From assembly GCF_035594125.1 (NCBI RefSeq), contig NC_087158.1:7304501-7368500 (forward strand): a stretch of 64,000 nt of DNA, given 5' to 3'. The DNA comes from Scylla paramamosain. Its lineage: Eukaryota; Arthropoda; Malacostraca; Decapoda; Portunidae. The notes under the pieces are model-generated. The model made no database searches. It had not been told where the DNA came from and saw only the letters and a list, made by a program, of their open reading frames with translations. Made by a program: the position numbers and the translations under genes. Positions within the stretch are counted from its first letter, which is position 1; every line of letters begins with the position of its first letter. Positions 53,201 through 64,000 of the stretch are shown here, piece by piece.

Positions 53201-54749
53201 TTTGAGTGTTTTTGAGATTGTTACCTACAAAAAACGCGAAAATGGATGCAAAGCATTCATTATTGGGAAAGAAAAGGACATTACGAGAAACGTGTATAAT
53301 GAGTGTCTTATTATTTTCGGGCAAAAGAACTTGTGGTTCACAAGAACCACAAGGCAAAAAACGCAAAAACTCGTGTATATAAAGAAGTTTCTTCGATACC
53401 AAAATGCTGAAACTCATGGATCTTAATTGAGAAACAGAACAACATTACGAAATGCGTGTATTTTGAATGTTTTTTTTTACATTCTTAGTTAGCAAAATCC
53501 CAAATAGCATGCGAAACTAGCTTTATGTGGGAAAAAAATGACATTAACAAGAGTTGTCTTTTGAGTGTTTTTGAGCGTGTTAGGCAATAAAGCACTAAAA
53601 AGCAGGGTAATCATATTACATTGGAATAAAACCAACTTTAACCAAGAACTTGCCTTGAAGTGTTTTTCAGCTCCTTACATCCCAAATCGCTAAAACGCAT
53701 GAAAATCACTTATTTTCGGAGAAGCAGAATAACATTACCAAAAACAAGTGTTTTTGAGTGTTTTTTTTATTATGTTACCTATAAAAACACTTAAATACAT
53801 GCAAAGATCCCTATATTTAGGAAACGAAAGGACATTACGAGAAATGTGTATTATGAATATTTTTAAGTTTCTTAAGTACCAAAACGTTAAAACCTACAAA
53901 TAGAAAAAAAAAATAGCATTTTTATTTTTTTTTTATTGATGTTCATAGGTACAAAGATGCCAAAATTCTGCCAAAATTCAGGGAAATTATGTGGAAAAAA
54001 GAACATTATCGAAAAGTTAATTTTACCTTTTTTTCGGAGTTATGTACCAAATCATAAAGTGTATGCAAAGTCACCTATTTGGGAAAATTTTACGACTTTA
54101 TAAGAAACCTGTCTTTTGAGTGTTTTTCCGCATGTTAGACAACAAAACGATAGATAATATGAGTCACTTTATATGGAAATCCAAAACAAAATTACTGAAA
54201 ACGTGTCTTTTGAAAGACTTACGTAGAAAACCGCTAAAACGGATGCAAACCAACCAATATGAAAAAATAGAATAACATTACCAGAAAAGTATATTTTGTG
54301 TGTTTTTGAGCTTGTTACATAAAAAAAAACGCAAAAATGGATGCAAAGCACTGTATATTAGGAAAAAAAAAAAAAGGACATAACGAGAAACGTGTATAAT
54401 GAGTGTTTTATAAATTCACCAGAATAACAAGGCAAAAAACGCAAAAACTCGTCCGTTTGGAGAAGTTTCTAAGATACCAAAATGCTGAAACTCATGAATA
54501 ACACTCTTAATCAAGAAACAGAACAACCTTACTAAATGCATGTATTTTCAGTGTTTTTTTTTACATTCTTAATTACAAAAACCACAAATTCCATGCAAAA
54601 CTAGCTTTATGTGGGAAAAAAATGACATTACCAGAAAAGTGTCTGAGTGTTTTTGAGCGTGTTAGGCAATAAAGCACTAAAAAGCAGGGCAATCACATTA
54701 CATGGGAATAAAACCAACTTTTACGAAGAACCTAACTTTTAGTGTTTTT
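47287..54749 (+). repeat. Plus-strand block G (super-repeat)
   Basis: M8 landmarks lie near 47720, 48802, 49850, 50925, 51985, 53040 and 53943. The HOR order is: ATGTGAATCC M10 (near 47957), TTACGAAAATGCC M3 (near 48345), deleted M10 (48987), T-rich M10/M11 boundary (near 50115), a second deleted M10 (52167), M8-to-M10 fusion (near 53075), hairpin M2 (53330), altered M10/M11 boundary TTTTGAAAGACTTACG (near 54210), then M1 with GTTACATAAAAA. The same order is recognisable in blocks B and C, with gains and losses of single HORs. Confidence 0.87.
53330..53353 (+). repeat. Hairpin-bearing M2 variant, copy 7
   Basis: Stems CTTGTGGTTC and GAACCACAAG with loop ACAA, preceded by TTATTATTTTCGGGC. It follows the M8-to-M10 fusion near 53075. 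Confidence 0.88.
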
Positions 54750-55219
54750 GACACGCATTGAGTAAGGTTGTTCTGTTTCTCAATTAAGAGTTTCAGCATT
54801 TTGGTATGTAGGTAATTTCTCCATATACACGAGTTTTTGCGTTTTTTGCCTTGTGTTTTTTTAGAACTATAAAACATTCATTATACACTTTTCTCGCAAT
54901 GTCCCTTTATTTCCCAATATAGAGTGCTTTGTATCAATTTTTGCGTTTTTTTTTTTTGTAGGTAACAAGCTCAAAAACACTCAAAATATACTTTTTTGGT
55001 AATGTTTTTCTTCTTTTTGATATTGGTTGGTTTGCATCAGTTTTAGCGTTTTTCTACGTAAAACACTGAGAAGACACGTTTTCAGTAATTTTCTTTTGGA
55101 TTCCCACATAGAGTGAGTTCCTTATTATTTATCGTTTTGGTGCCTAACATGCTGAAAAACACTCAAAAGACAGATTTCTGGTAAGGTCTTTAATTTCCTC
55201 ATATGCGAGGCCTTGCATG
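54750..55219 (-). repeat. Short inverted segment, copy 6 (about 470 bp)
   Basis: Left junction TTTTTGACACGCATTGAG; right junction CTTGCATGTCTTTTCAGTG. The reversed M2 keeps CAGCATTTTGGTATG but has lost about nine bases of GTGTTATTC just before it. It shares the variant CTCATATGCGAGGCC with copy 5. Confidence 0.9.
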
Positions 55220-55687
55220 TCTTTTCAGTGTTTTAGACCGTATTATGCAGTAAAGCACTATAAGGAAGGGCAATCACATTACATTGGAAAATAAAAAATT
55301 TTACCAAGAACTTGCTTGCCTTTAAGTGTTTTGAGCTCCTTACATACCAAAACGCTAAAACGCATGCAAAATACATGTATTTTGAGTGTTGTTAATCATG
55401 TTATCTATAAAAAACATTTAAATACATGCAAAGAACTTTATGTTTAGGAAACGAAAATACATTACGAGAAACGTGTATTATGAGTGTTTTCTAAGTTCTT
55501 TCAGTACCTAAAAGCTAAAACCCACAAATAACACTTTATTTTTATAAAAAAAAAAAATATATAATAAACAAAAAAAAAATGGGAATTTTTTTTTTTTTAT
55601 TCATCCAAATAGGTACCGAGATATCAAAATTCTGCCAAAATTCAGGGAATTCATGTGGGAAAAAGAACATCACCAAAAAAAGTTAAT

Positions 55688-55697
55688 TACGAGTATA
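55688..55697 (+). other. TACGAGTATA insertion, site 4 (start of M9)
   Basis: Reads GTTAATTACGAGTATAGC where sisters read GTTAATTATAGC. Six bases are gained and there is no nearby ACGAGT to copy from. Confidence 0.87.
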
Positions 55698-58227
55698 GCT
55701 TTTTTTTTCAGATTGTTATATACCAAACCCTAAAGTGCATGCAAAGCCACCTATATAGGGAAGTTAAACGACTTTACCAGTAACCTGTCTTTTCAGTGTT
55801 TTTCAGCATGTTAGGCACCAAAACGATAAATAATATAGAAGTCAGTCAATATGTGAATCCAAAACAAAATTACTGAAAACGTGTCTTTTCAGTGTTTGAC
55901 GTAGAAAAACGCTAAAGCGGATGCAAACCAACCTATATGAGGAAATAGAATAACATTAATAAAAAAATATATTTTGAGTGTTTTTGAGCTTCTTACCTAC
56001 AAAAAAATGAAACAATGGATGTAAAGCACTCTATATGAGGAAACAAAAGGACATTACGAGAAACGTGTATAATAAGTGTTTTATAGTTTTAAAAGAACCA
56101 CAAGGCAATAAACGCAAAAAATCGTGTATACAGAGAAATTTCTTACATACCAAAATGATGAAATGCATGAATAACACTTTTAATGGATAAACAGAACTAC
56201 CTTACCAAATTGTGTATTTTGAGTGTTTTTCACATTCTTAGTTACGAAAATGCCAAATTACATGCGAAACTACCTTCATGTGGGGAAAAAAAATGACATT
56301 ACCAAAAAAGTGTCTTTTTAGTGTTTTTGAGCGTGATATGCAACAAAACACTAAAAAGCAGAGCAATCACATTACATGGGAATAAAACCAACTTTTACAA
56401 AAAACTTCCCATTGTTTTTTTTAACTCCTTACATACCAAATCGCTAAAACGCACGCAAAACACCCTATATGGAGAAACAGAATAACATTACCAAAAATGT
56501 GTATTTAGAGTGTTTTTGATCATGTAACCTATGAAAACGCTAAAGTACATGTAAAGAACCCTATGTTTTTTATAACAAAGGACATTACGAAAATCGTGTA
56601 TTATGAGTGTTTTTAAGTTCCTTAATTACCAAAAAGCTAAAACCCACAATTAACTCTTAAAAGAGAGAATTTTTTTTTTTTTTTTTTTTATTCATCTTCA
56701 TAGGTACCGAGATGCCAAAATTCTGGCAAAATTCTTGGAAATTTTATAAAAAAAAAAATCAATATAAAAAAATAATTTTATTTTTTTTCCGGAGTTATGT
56801 ACAATCTCTGAAGTGCATGCAAATCCACCTATATGGGGAAATTACACGAATTTAATAGAAACCTGTCTTTTGAGTGTTTTTCAGCAATTTCAACAATATT
56901 ACTTAAAACGTGTCTTTTCAGTGATTTACGTAGAAAAACGCTAAAACGGATGCAAACCAACCAATATGAAAAAATAAAATAACATTACCAAAAAGATATA
57001 TTTTGATGTATTTTTGAGCTTGTTACCTACAAAAAATGCAAAAATGGATGGAAAGCACTTTATATTGGCAAAGAAAAGGACATTACAAGAAACGTGTATG
57101 AGTGTTTTATAGTCTGACAAGAACCACAAGGTAAAAAACTCAAAGACTCGTGTACACACCAAAAAGCTGAAACTCATGAATAACACTTTTAATTTTGAAA
57201 CAGAAATACCTTACCGAATGTGTGTATTAGAAATGCTGAAACTCATGAATAACACTTTTAATAAAGAACTATAACAACCTTACTGTGTTTGGAGTTTTTT
57301 TTCACATTCTTAGTTACCAAAACCCCAAATTCCATGCAAAACTAGCTTTATATGGGAAAAAAAAATGATATTACCAGAAAAGTGTCTTTTGAGTGTTTTT
57401 GAGCGTGTTAGGCAATAAAGAACTAAAAAGGGAAAAAAGGGAAAAAAACTTTTACCAAGAACTTGCCTTTAAGTGTTTTTGAGCTCATTATATACCAAAA
57501 CGCTAAAACGCATGCAAAACACCTTTTATGGAGAAACAGAATAAAATTACCAAAAACATATATTTTGAGTGTTTTATGATCATGTTATCTATAAAAACGC
57601 TTAAATACATGCAAAGAACCTTATGTTTGCGAAACGAAAGGACATTACGAGAAATGTGTATTATAAGTGTTTTTAAGTTCCTTAAGTACCAAAAAGCTAA
57701 AATCCCCAAATAACACTCTTTATTTAGAAAAAAAAAATAAAAAAGGGGATTTTTTTTTTTTTTTAATTTATCTTCATAGGTACCGAGATGCCAAAATTCT
57801 GGGAAAATTCAGGGCTATTCTATCATAAAACAAAAATGATCAAAAAAGTTATTTTTAGCGTTTTTTTTTTCGGACTGTTATGTACCAAACCCTAAAGGTC
57901 ATCCAAAGACTCCTATATGAGGAAATTGAACGACCTTACCGGAAATCTGTTTTTGAGTGTTTTTTCAGCATGTTAGGCACTAAACGATAAATAATAAAGA
58001 ACTCACTCTATATGAGAATCCAAAACAAAATTGCTGAATACGTGTTTTTTCTTTGTTTTACGTATAAAAACGCTAAAACGGATGCAAACCTACCAATATC
58101 AAGAAATAGAAAAACATTACCAAAAATGTATATTTTGAGTGTTTTTGAGCTTGTTACCTACAAAAAACGCAAAAATATATGCAAAGCACTCTATATTAGA
58201 AAACAAAAGGACTTTCCAAGAAAAGTG

Positions 58228-58237
58228 TACGAGTATA
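58228..58237 (+). other. TACGAGTATA insertion, site 5 (end of M1)
   Basis: Reads AAGTGTACGAGTATAATGAG where sisters read AAGTGTATAATGAG. Six bases are gained and there is no ACGAGT immediately beside it. Confidence 0.87.
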
Positions 58238-61029
58238 ATGAGTTTTTATAGTTTAAAAGAACCAAAAGGCAAAAAACACAAAAACTCGTGTATATGGAGA
58301 AGTTCCTAGATACCAAAATGCTGAAAATCGTGAATTTTCTTAATTGAGAAACAGAACAACCTTACTAAATGTGTGTATTTTGAGTGCTTTTTACATTCTT
58401 AGTTACCAAAACCCCAAATTGCATGCGAAACCACCTTTATGTGAGAAAAAAATGATATTACCAGCAAAGTGTCTTTTTAAGTGTTTTTGAACGTGATAGG
58501 CAATAAAGCACTAAAAAGCAGGGCAATCATATTACATTGGAATAACACAAATTTATATCAAAAACTTGCCTTTAAGTGTTTTTGAGCTCCTTATATACCA
58601 AACCGCTAAAAGGCATGCAAAACAAACTTTATGGAGAAACAGAATAACATTACCAACAACATGTATTTTGAGTGTTTTTTTATCATGTTATTTAAAAAAA
58701 CGCTTAAATACATGCAAAGAACATTATGTTTGGGAAACAAAACGACATTACGAGAAACGTGTATTATGAGTGTTTTTTTAAGTTCCTTCAGTACCAAAAA
58801 GCTAAAATCCACAAATAACACTTTTTTAGAAAATAAAAAATTAAAAAAATAAAAAAATAGGATTTTTTTTTTTTTTTTTTTGTTATTCATATTCATAGGT
58901 ACCGAGATGCCAAAATTCTGGGAAAATTTAGGGCAATCATATGATGAAAAGAATATTATCAAAAAAGTTAATTTCAGCTTTTTTTTCGGACTGTTATGTA
59001 CCAAACCCTAAAGTGCATGCACCAGAAATATGCGTTTTGAGTGTTTTTTAGCATGTTAGGCACCAAAACAATAAATAATAAGGAACTCACTCTATATGGG
59101 AATCCAAAAAAACGTTACTGAAAACATGTGTTCTCAGTGTTTTACGTACAAAAACGCTAAAACGGATGCAAAGCAACCAATATCAAGAAATAGAAAAACG
59201 TTACTAAAAAGGTATATTTTGAGTGTTTTTGAGCTTGTTACATACAAAAAAACGCGAAAATTGATGCAAAGCACTCTATATTGGGAAACAAAAGGACATT
59301 GCAAGAAAAGTGTATAATGAGTGTTTTATAGTTTAAAAGAACCACAAGGCAAAAAACGCAAAATCTCGTGTATATGGAGAGGTTTCCTAAATACAAAAAT
59401 GCTAAAACTTATGTATAACACTCCTAATTGAGAAACAGAACAACCTTAATAATTGCGTGTATTTTGAGTGCTTTTCACATTCTTAGTTACGAAAACCCCA
59501 AATTCCATGCGAAAATAGATTTGTGGGAAAAAAAATGACTTTACCAGAAAAGTGTTTTTTCAGTGTTTTTAAGCGTGATAGGCAATAAAGCAATAAAATG
59601 GAGGGCAATCACATTACATTGGAGGAAAACGAATTTTTACCAAGAACTTGCCTTTAAGTGTTTTTGAGCTCCTTATATACCAAAACACTAAAACGCAGGA
59701 AAAACACTCTTTATGGTGAAACAGAATAACATTACCAAAAACATGTATTTTGAGTGTTTTTTATCATGTTACCGATAAAAACGCTTAAATAAATGCAAAG
59801 AACACTATTTTTGGGAAGCGAAAGGAGATTACGAGAAACGTGTATTATGAGTGTTTTTTAAGTTCATTAATTACCAAAAAGCTAAAAGCCACAAATAACA
59901 CTCTTTATTGAGAAACAATAAATAAATAAAAAAAATACAATATTTTTTTTTTCTTTCTTATGCATCTTCACAGGTACCAAAATGCGAAAATTCCGGCAAA
60001 ATTCAGGAAATTATGTGAAATAAGAACATTATCAAAAAAGTTAAATTTAGCTTCTTTTTCCGGATTGTTATGTACCAAACCACTAAATTGCATGCAAAGC
60101 CACCTATATGGGGAAATTAAACGTCTTTGCCAGAAAACTGTCTTATGAGTGTTTTTCAACATGTTAGGAACCAACACGATAAAACCCAAGGAAGTCAATC
60201 TATATGGGAATCCAAAACAAAATTACTGAAAACGTGTCTTTTCGGTGTTTTACGTAGAAAACGCCAAAACGGATAGAAACCAACCAAAATGAAGAAATAG
60301 AATAACATTACCAAAAAAGTATATTTTGAGTGTTTTTAAAATTGTTACCTACAAAAAACACGAAAATGGAAGGAAAGCACTCTATATTGGGAAGCAAAAG
60401 GCACCAAAAAGCATGTTAAGCACCAAAACGATAAATAATATGAAAGTCACTCTATATGGAAATCCAAAACAAAATTACTGTAAACGTGTCTTTTAAAAGA
60501 TTTACGTAGAAAAAAAGCTAAAACGGATGCAAACCAACCAATATGAAGAAATAGAATAACATTACAAAAAAAGTATATTCTGTGTGTTTTTGAGCTTGTT
60601 ACATAAAAGGAAACGCGAAAATGGATGCAAAGCACTCTATATAAGGAAAAAAACGGACATAACGAGAAACCTGTATAATGAGTGTTTTATAGTTTCACCA
60701 GAATAACAAAGCAAAAAACGCAAAAACTCGACTGTATGGAGAAGTTTCTAAGATACCAAAATACTGAAACTCATCAATAACACTCTTAATCAAGAAACAG
60801 AACAACCTTACTAAATGCGTGTATTTTGAGTATTTTTTTTACATTTTTAGTTACCAAAACCCCAAATTCCATGCGAAACTAGCTTCACGTGGGAAAAAAA
60901 TGACATTGCCAGAAAAGTGTCTTTGAGTGTTTTTGAGCGTGTTAGGCAATAAAGCACTAAAAAGAAGGGCAATCACATTAAATGGGAATAAAACCTACTT
61001 TTACGAAGAACTTGCCTTTTAGAGTTTTT

Positions 61030-61483
61030 GACACGCATTTATTAAGGTTGCTCTGTTTCTCAATTAAGTGTGTTATTCATGAGATTAAGCATATACACGA
61101 GTTTTTGCGTTTTTTGCCATGTGGTTTTTTTGAATTATAAAACATTCCTTATACATTTTTCTCGCAATGTCCCTTTCTTTCCCAATATAGAGTGCTTTGT
61201 ATCCATTTTCGCGTTTTTTTGTAGGTAACAAACTCAATAACACTCAAAATATACATTTTTGGTAATGTTTTTCTGCTTCTTGATATTGGTTGGTTTGTAT
61301 CAGTTTTAGCGTTTTTCTACGTAAAATACTGAGAAGACACGTTTTCAGTAATTTTCTTTTGGATTCCCACATAGAGTGAGTTCCTTTATTATTTATCGTT
61401 TTGGTGCCTAACATGCTGAAAAACACTCAAAAGACAGATTTCTGATAAAGTCTTTAATTTTCTCATATGGGAAGCTTTGCATG
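61030..61483 (-). repeat. Short inverted segment, copy 7 (about 454 bp)
   Basis: Left junction GTTTTTGACACGCATTTA; right junction GCATGTCTTTTCAGTG. The reversed M2 has the 24-base deletion (AGCATATACACGAG) also seen at 3444 and 10386, placing these three copies in one sub-group. Confidence 0.9.
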
Positions 61484-64000
61484 TCTTTTCAGTGTTTTTG
61501 AGCGTGTTACGCAATAAAGCACTAAAAGCCAGAGCAATCACATTACATGTGAATAAAACCAAATTTTACCAAGAACTTGCCATTAAGTGTTTTTGAGCTC
61601 CTTACATACCAAAACGCTAAAACCCATGCAAAATATATTTTATGGAGAAACAGAATAACATTACCAAATACATGTATTTTGAGTGTTTTTGATCATATTA
61701 TCTAAAAAAAAACGCTTAAATACATGCAAAGAACCTTATGTTTGGGAAACGAAAGAACATTACGAGAAACGTGTATTTTGAGTGATTTTTAAGTTCCTTC
61801 TGTACCAAAAAAGCTAAAACCCACAAATAAAACTTTTTAGAAAGAAAAATAATAAATAGAAAAATATAAAAATGGGATTTTTTTTTTTTCTTATTCATCT
61901 TCATAGGTACCGAGGTGCCAAAATTCTGCCAAAATTCAGGGAATTTATGTCGAAAAAATAAAATAAAAGTTAATTAGAGCTTTTTTTCGGATTGTTATGT
62001 ATTAAACCCTAAATTGCATTCAAAGTTAAACGACTTTACCAGTAACCTGTCTTTTTAGTGTTTATCAGCATGTTAGACACCAAAACGATAAATAATATGG
62101 AAGTCAGTCATTATGTGAATCCAAAAGAAAATTACTGAAAACGTGTCTTTTCAGTGTTTTACGTAGAAAAACGATAAAGAAATAGAATAACATTACCAAA
62201 AAGATATATTTTGAGTGTTTTTGAGCTTGTTACCTACAAAAAATGCAAAAATGGATGTAAAGCACTCTGTACTAGGAAACAAAAGGACATTACGAGAAAC
62301 GTGTATAATGAGTGTTTTATAGTTTTAAAAGAACCACAAGGCAATAAACGCAAAAACTCATGTATATAGAGAAATTTCTTACATACCAAAATGAATAAAT
62401 GCATGAATAACACTTTTAATCGATAAACAGAACTACCTTAACAAATTGTGTATTTTGAGTCTTTTTCACATTATTAGTTACGAAAAAGCCAAATTACATG
62501 CGAAACTAGCATTATACGAAAATAACATTACATTGGAGTAAAACGAATTTTTACCAAGAACTTGCCTTTAAGTGTTTTTGAGCTCCTTATATACCAAAAC
62601 ACTAAAACGCATGCAAAACACACTTAATGGTGAAACAGAATAACATTACCAAAAACATGTATTTTGAGTCTTTTTGATCATGTTACCAATAACAACGCTT
62701 AAATACATGCAAAGAACACAATTCTTGGGAAACGAAAGGACATTACGAGAAACGTGTATTATGAGTGTTTTTAAGTTCATTAATTACCAAAAACATGTAT
62801 TTTGAGTGTTATTGTTCATGTAACATATAAAAACGCTTAAATACATGTAAAGAACCCTATGTTTGTATAAGAAAAGGACATTACGAAAATCGTGTATTAT
62901 GAGAGTTTTTAAGTTCCTCAAGTACCAAAAAGCTAAAACCCACAAATAACTCTTTATAGAGAGAAATTTTCTTTTTTTTTTTGTTATTCATCTTCATAGG
63001 TACCGAGATGCCAAAATTCTTGCAAAATTCATGGAAATTTTGTAAAAAAAAAAAAATCATTGTAAAAAAAATAATTTTAGCTTTTTTCTGGAGTTATGTA
63101 CAAACGCTGAAGTACATGCAAATCCACCTATATGGGGAAATTACACAACTTTACCAGAAACCTGTCTTTTGAGTGTTTTTTCAGCAATTTCAACAATATT
63201 ACTTAAAACGTGTCTTTTCAGTGATTTACGTAGAAAAACGCTTAAACAGATGGAAACCAACCAATATGAAGAAATAGAATAACATTACCAAAAAGATATA
63301 TTTTGATGTGTTTTTTGAGCTTGTTATCTACAAAAAATGCAAAAATGTATGGAAAAAACTTTATATTGGCAAAGAAAAACACATTACGAGAAACGTGTAT
63401 GAATGTTTTATAATTTGACAAGAACCACAAGGTAAAAAACTCAAAAACGCGTGTACATAAAGAAGTTTCTTACATACAAAAAAGCTGAAACTCATGAATA
63501 ACACTTTTAATTTTGAAACAGAAATAACTGTGTGTATTAGAAAAATTTCTTACATACCAAAATGCTGAAACTCATGAATAAGACTTTTAATTAAGAAATA
63601 GAACAACCTTACTAAATATCTGTGTTTTAAGTTTTTTTTCACATTCTTAGTTACCAAATCCCCAAATTCCATGCAAAAGTAGCTTTATGTGGGAAAAAAA
63701 TATTATATTACCAGAAAGTGTCTTTTGAGTGTTTTTGAGCGTGTTAGGCATTAAAGCACTAAAAACCAGGGCAATCACATTACATGGGAATAAAAACAAC
63801 TTTTACCAAGAACTTGCCTTTAAGTGTTTTTGAGCTCATTACATACCAAAACGCTAAAACGCATGCAAAACACCTTTTATGGAGAAACAGAATAAAATTA
63901 CCAACAACATATATTTTGAGTGTTTTTGATCATGTTATCTATAAAAACGCTTAAATACATGCAAAGAACCTTATGTTTGCGAAACGAAAGGACAATACGA
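61484..64000 (+). repeat. Plus-strand block I (runs off window)
   Basis: M8 landmarks lie near 61900 and 62990. It begins like the other post-inversion blocks, with ATGTGAATCC M10 (near 62116). Two illegitimate joints follow: M3 to M4 near 62515, and M7 to the end of M5 at 62784-62793, where TTACCAAAAA is common to both partners. The deleted M10 is at 63183 and a repeated M2 half at about 63470-63600. It is cut by the window edge inside M6. Confidence 0.87.

Larger units (their letters stand above)
55220..61029 (+). repeat. Plus-strand block H (super-repeat)
   Basis: M8 landmarks lie near 55605, 56697, 57775, 58895 and 59970. Order: ATGTGAATCC M10 (near 55853), TTACGAAAATGCC M3 (near 56240), deleted M10 (56883), partly repeated M2 (about 57160-57290), T-rich M10/M11 boundary (near 58035), M1-to-M10 joint (near 60400), TTTTAAAAGATTTACG (near 60492). 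No hairpin M2 is present. Its last part (59.3-61.0 kb) is very close to the end of block A. Two copies of TACGAGTATA lie here (55688 and 58228). M5 near 55370 lost about 36 bases between two ATACAT copies. Confidence 0.87.

Noticed and set aside
53184..53426. Overlapping reading frames of about 75 codons on both strands, recurring in every M1-M2 region
   Set aside because: The same peptide pairs recur at each HOR with frameshifts and stops. They follow from few stop codons in M1-M2 and are not conserved as protein.
57420..57450. Purine-rich GGGAAAAAAGGG near 57430 as a regulatory tract
   Set aside because: It is a small duplication beside a deletion in M4 and is not repeated elsewhere.

Overview
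This window is one uninterrupted block of AT-rich (roughly 30% G+C by eye) tandem satellite DNA. I see no protein-coding gene, RNA gene or recognisable transposon in its 64 kb. Open reading frames exist on both strands, nearly all under 110 codons, but they are the same satellite monomers translated over and over. The organisation fits eukaryotic centromeric, pericentromeric or other heterochromatic DNA. I do not recognise the satellite family and cannot name the organism.

The array has three levels. (1) The base unit is a monomer of about 95-98 bp. It usually opens with GAGTGTTTTT, carries a middle like ACCAAAACGCTAAAACGCATGC and ends like ACATTACCAAAAACATGTATTTT (or the variant ACGAGAAACGTGTAT). 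(2) Eleven diverged monomer types (M1-M11 here) in fixed order make a higher-order repeat (HOR) of about 1.06-1.13 kb. A well-formed unit is 40219-41331 (1113 bp). Two types are irregular: M2 is about 148 bp (a monomer with an extra half), and M7 carries an A-rich/T-rich linker. One M8 landmark, close to CATAGGTACCGAGATGCC, occurs per HOR; I count about 53. (3) HOR variants follow each other in a repeating order, giving a super-repeat of about 6-8 kb. Each super-repeat contains a short (about 0.37-0.48 kb) segment in the opposite orientation, with nearly the same junctions in each copy.

Layout: minus-strand tail of an inverted segment (1-305); plus block A (306-3443); inverted segment (3444-3902); plus block B (3903-10385); inverted segment (10386-10753); plus block C (10754-17836); inverted segment (17837-18316); plus block D (18317-26889); a 9.9-kb minus-strand block E (26890-36792); plus block F (36793-46859); inverted segment (46860-47286); plus block G (47287-54749); inverted segment (54750-55219); plus block H (55220-61029); inverted segment (61030-61483); plus block I (61484-64000). 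Block E is not random reversed satellite: most of it (28.8-36.8 kb) is collinear with block D (18.4-26.9 kb) by shared private variants, so D and E form a large imperfect palindrome with arms of about 8 kb and a spacer of about 2 kb.

On top of this lie smaller events: fused or skipped monomers, fold-back hairpins, a 447-bp tandem duplication, a 95-bp (TA)n tract, and five copies of TACGAGTATA where sister copies have plain TATA, i.e. a repeated 6-bp insertion. Sister units look about 5-15% diverged by eye, so the array reads as an old, rearranged satellite rather than a freshly homogenised one.
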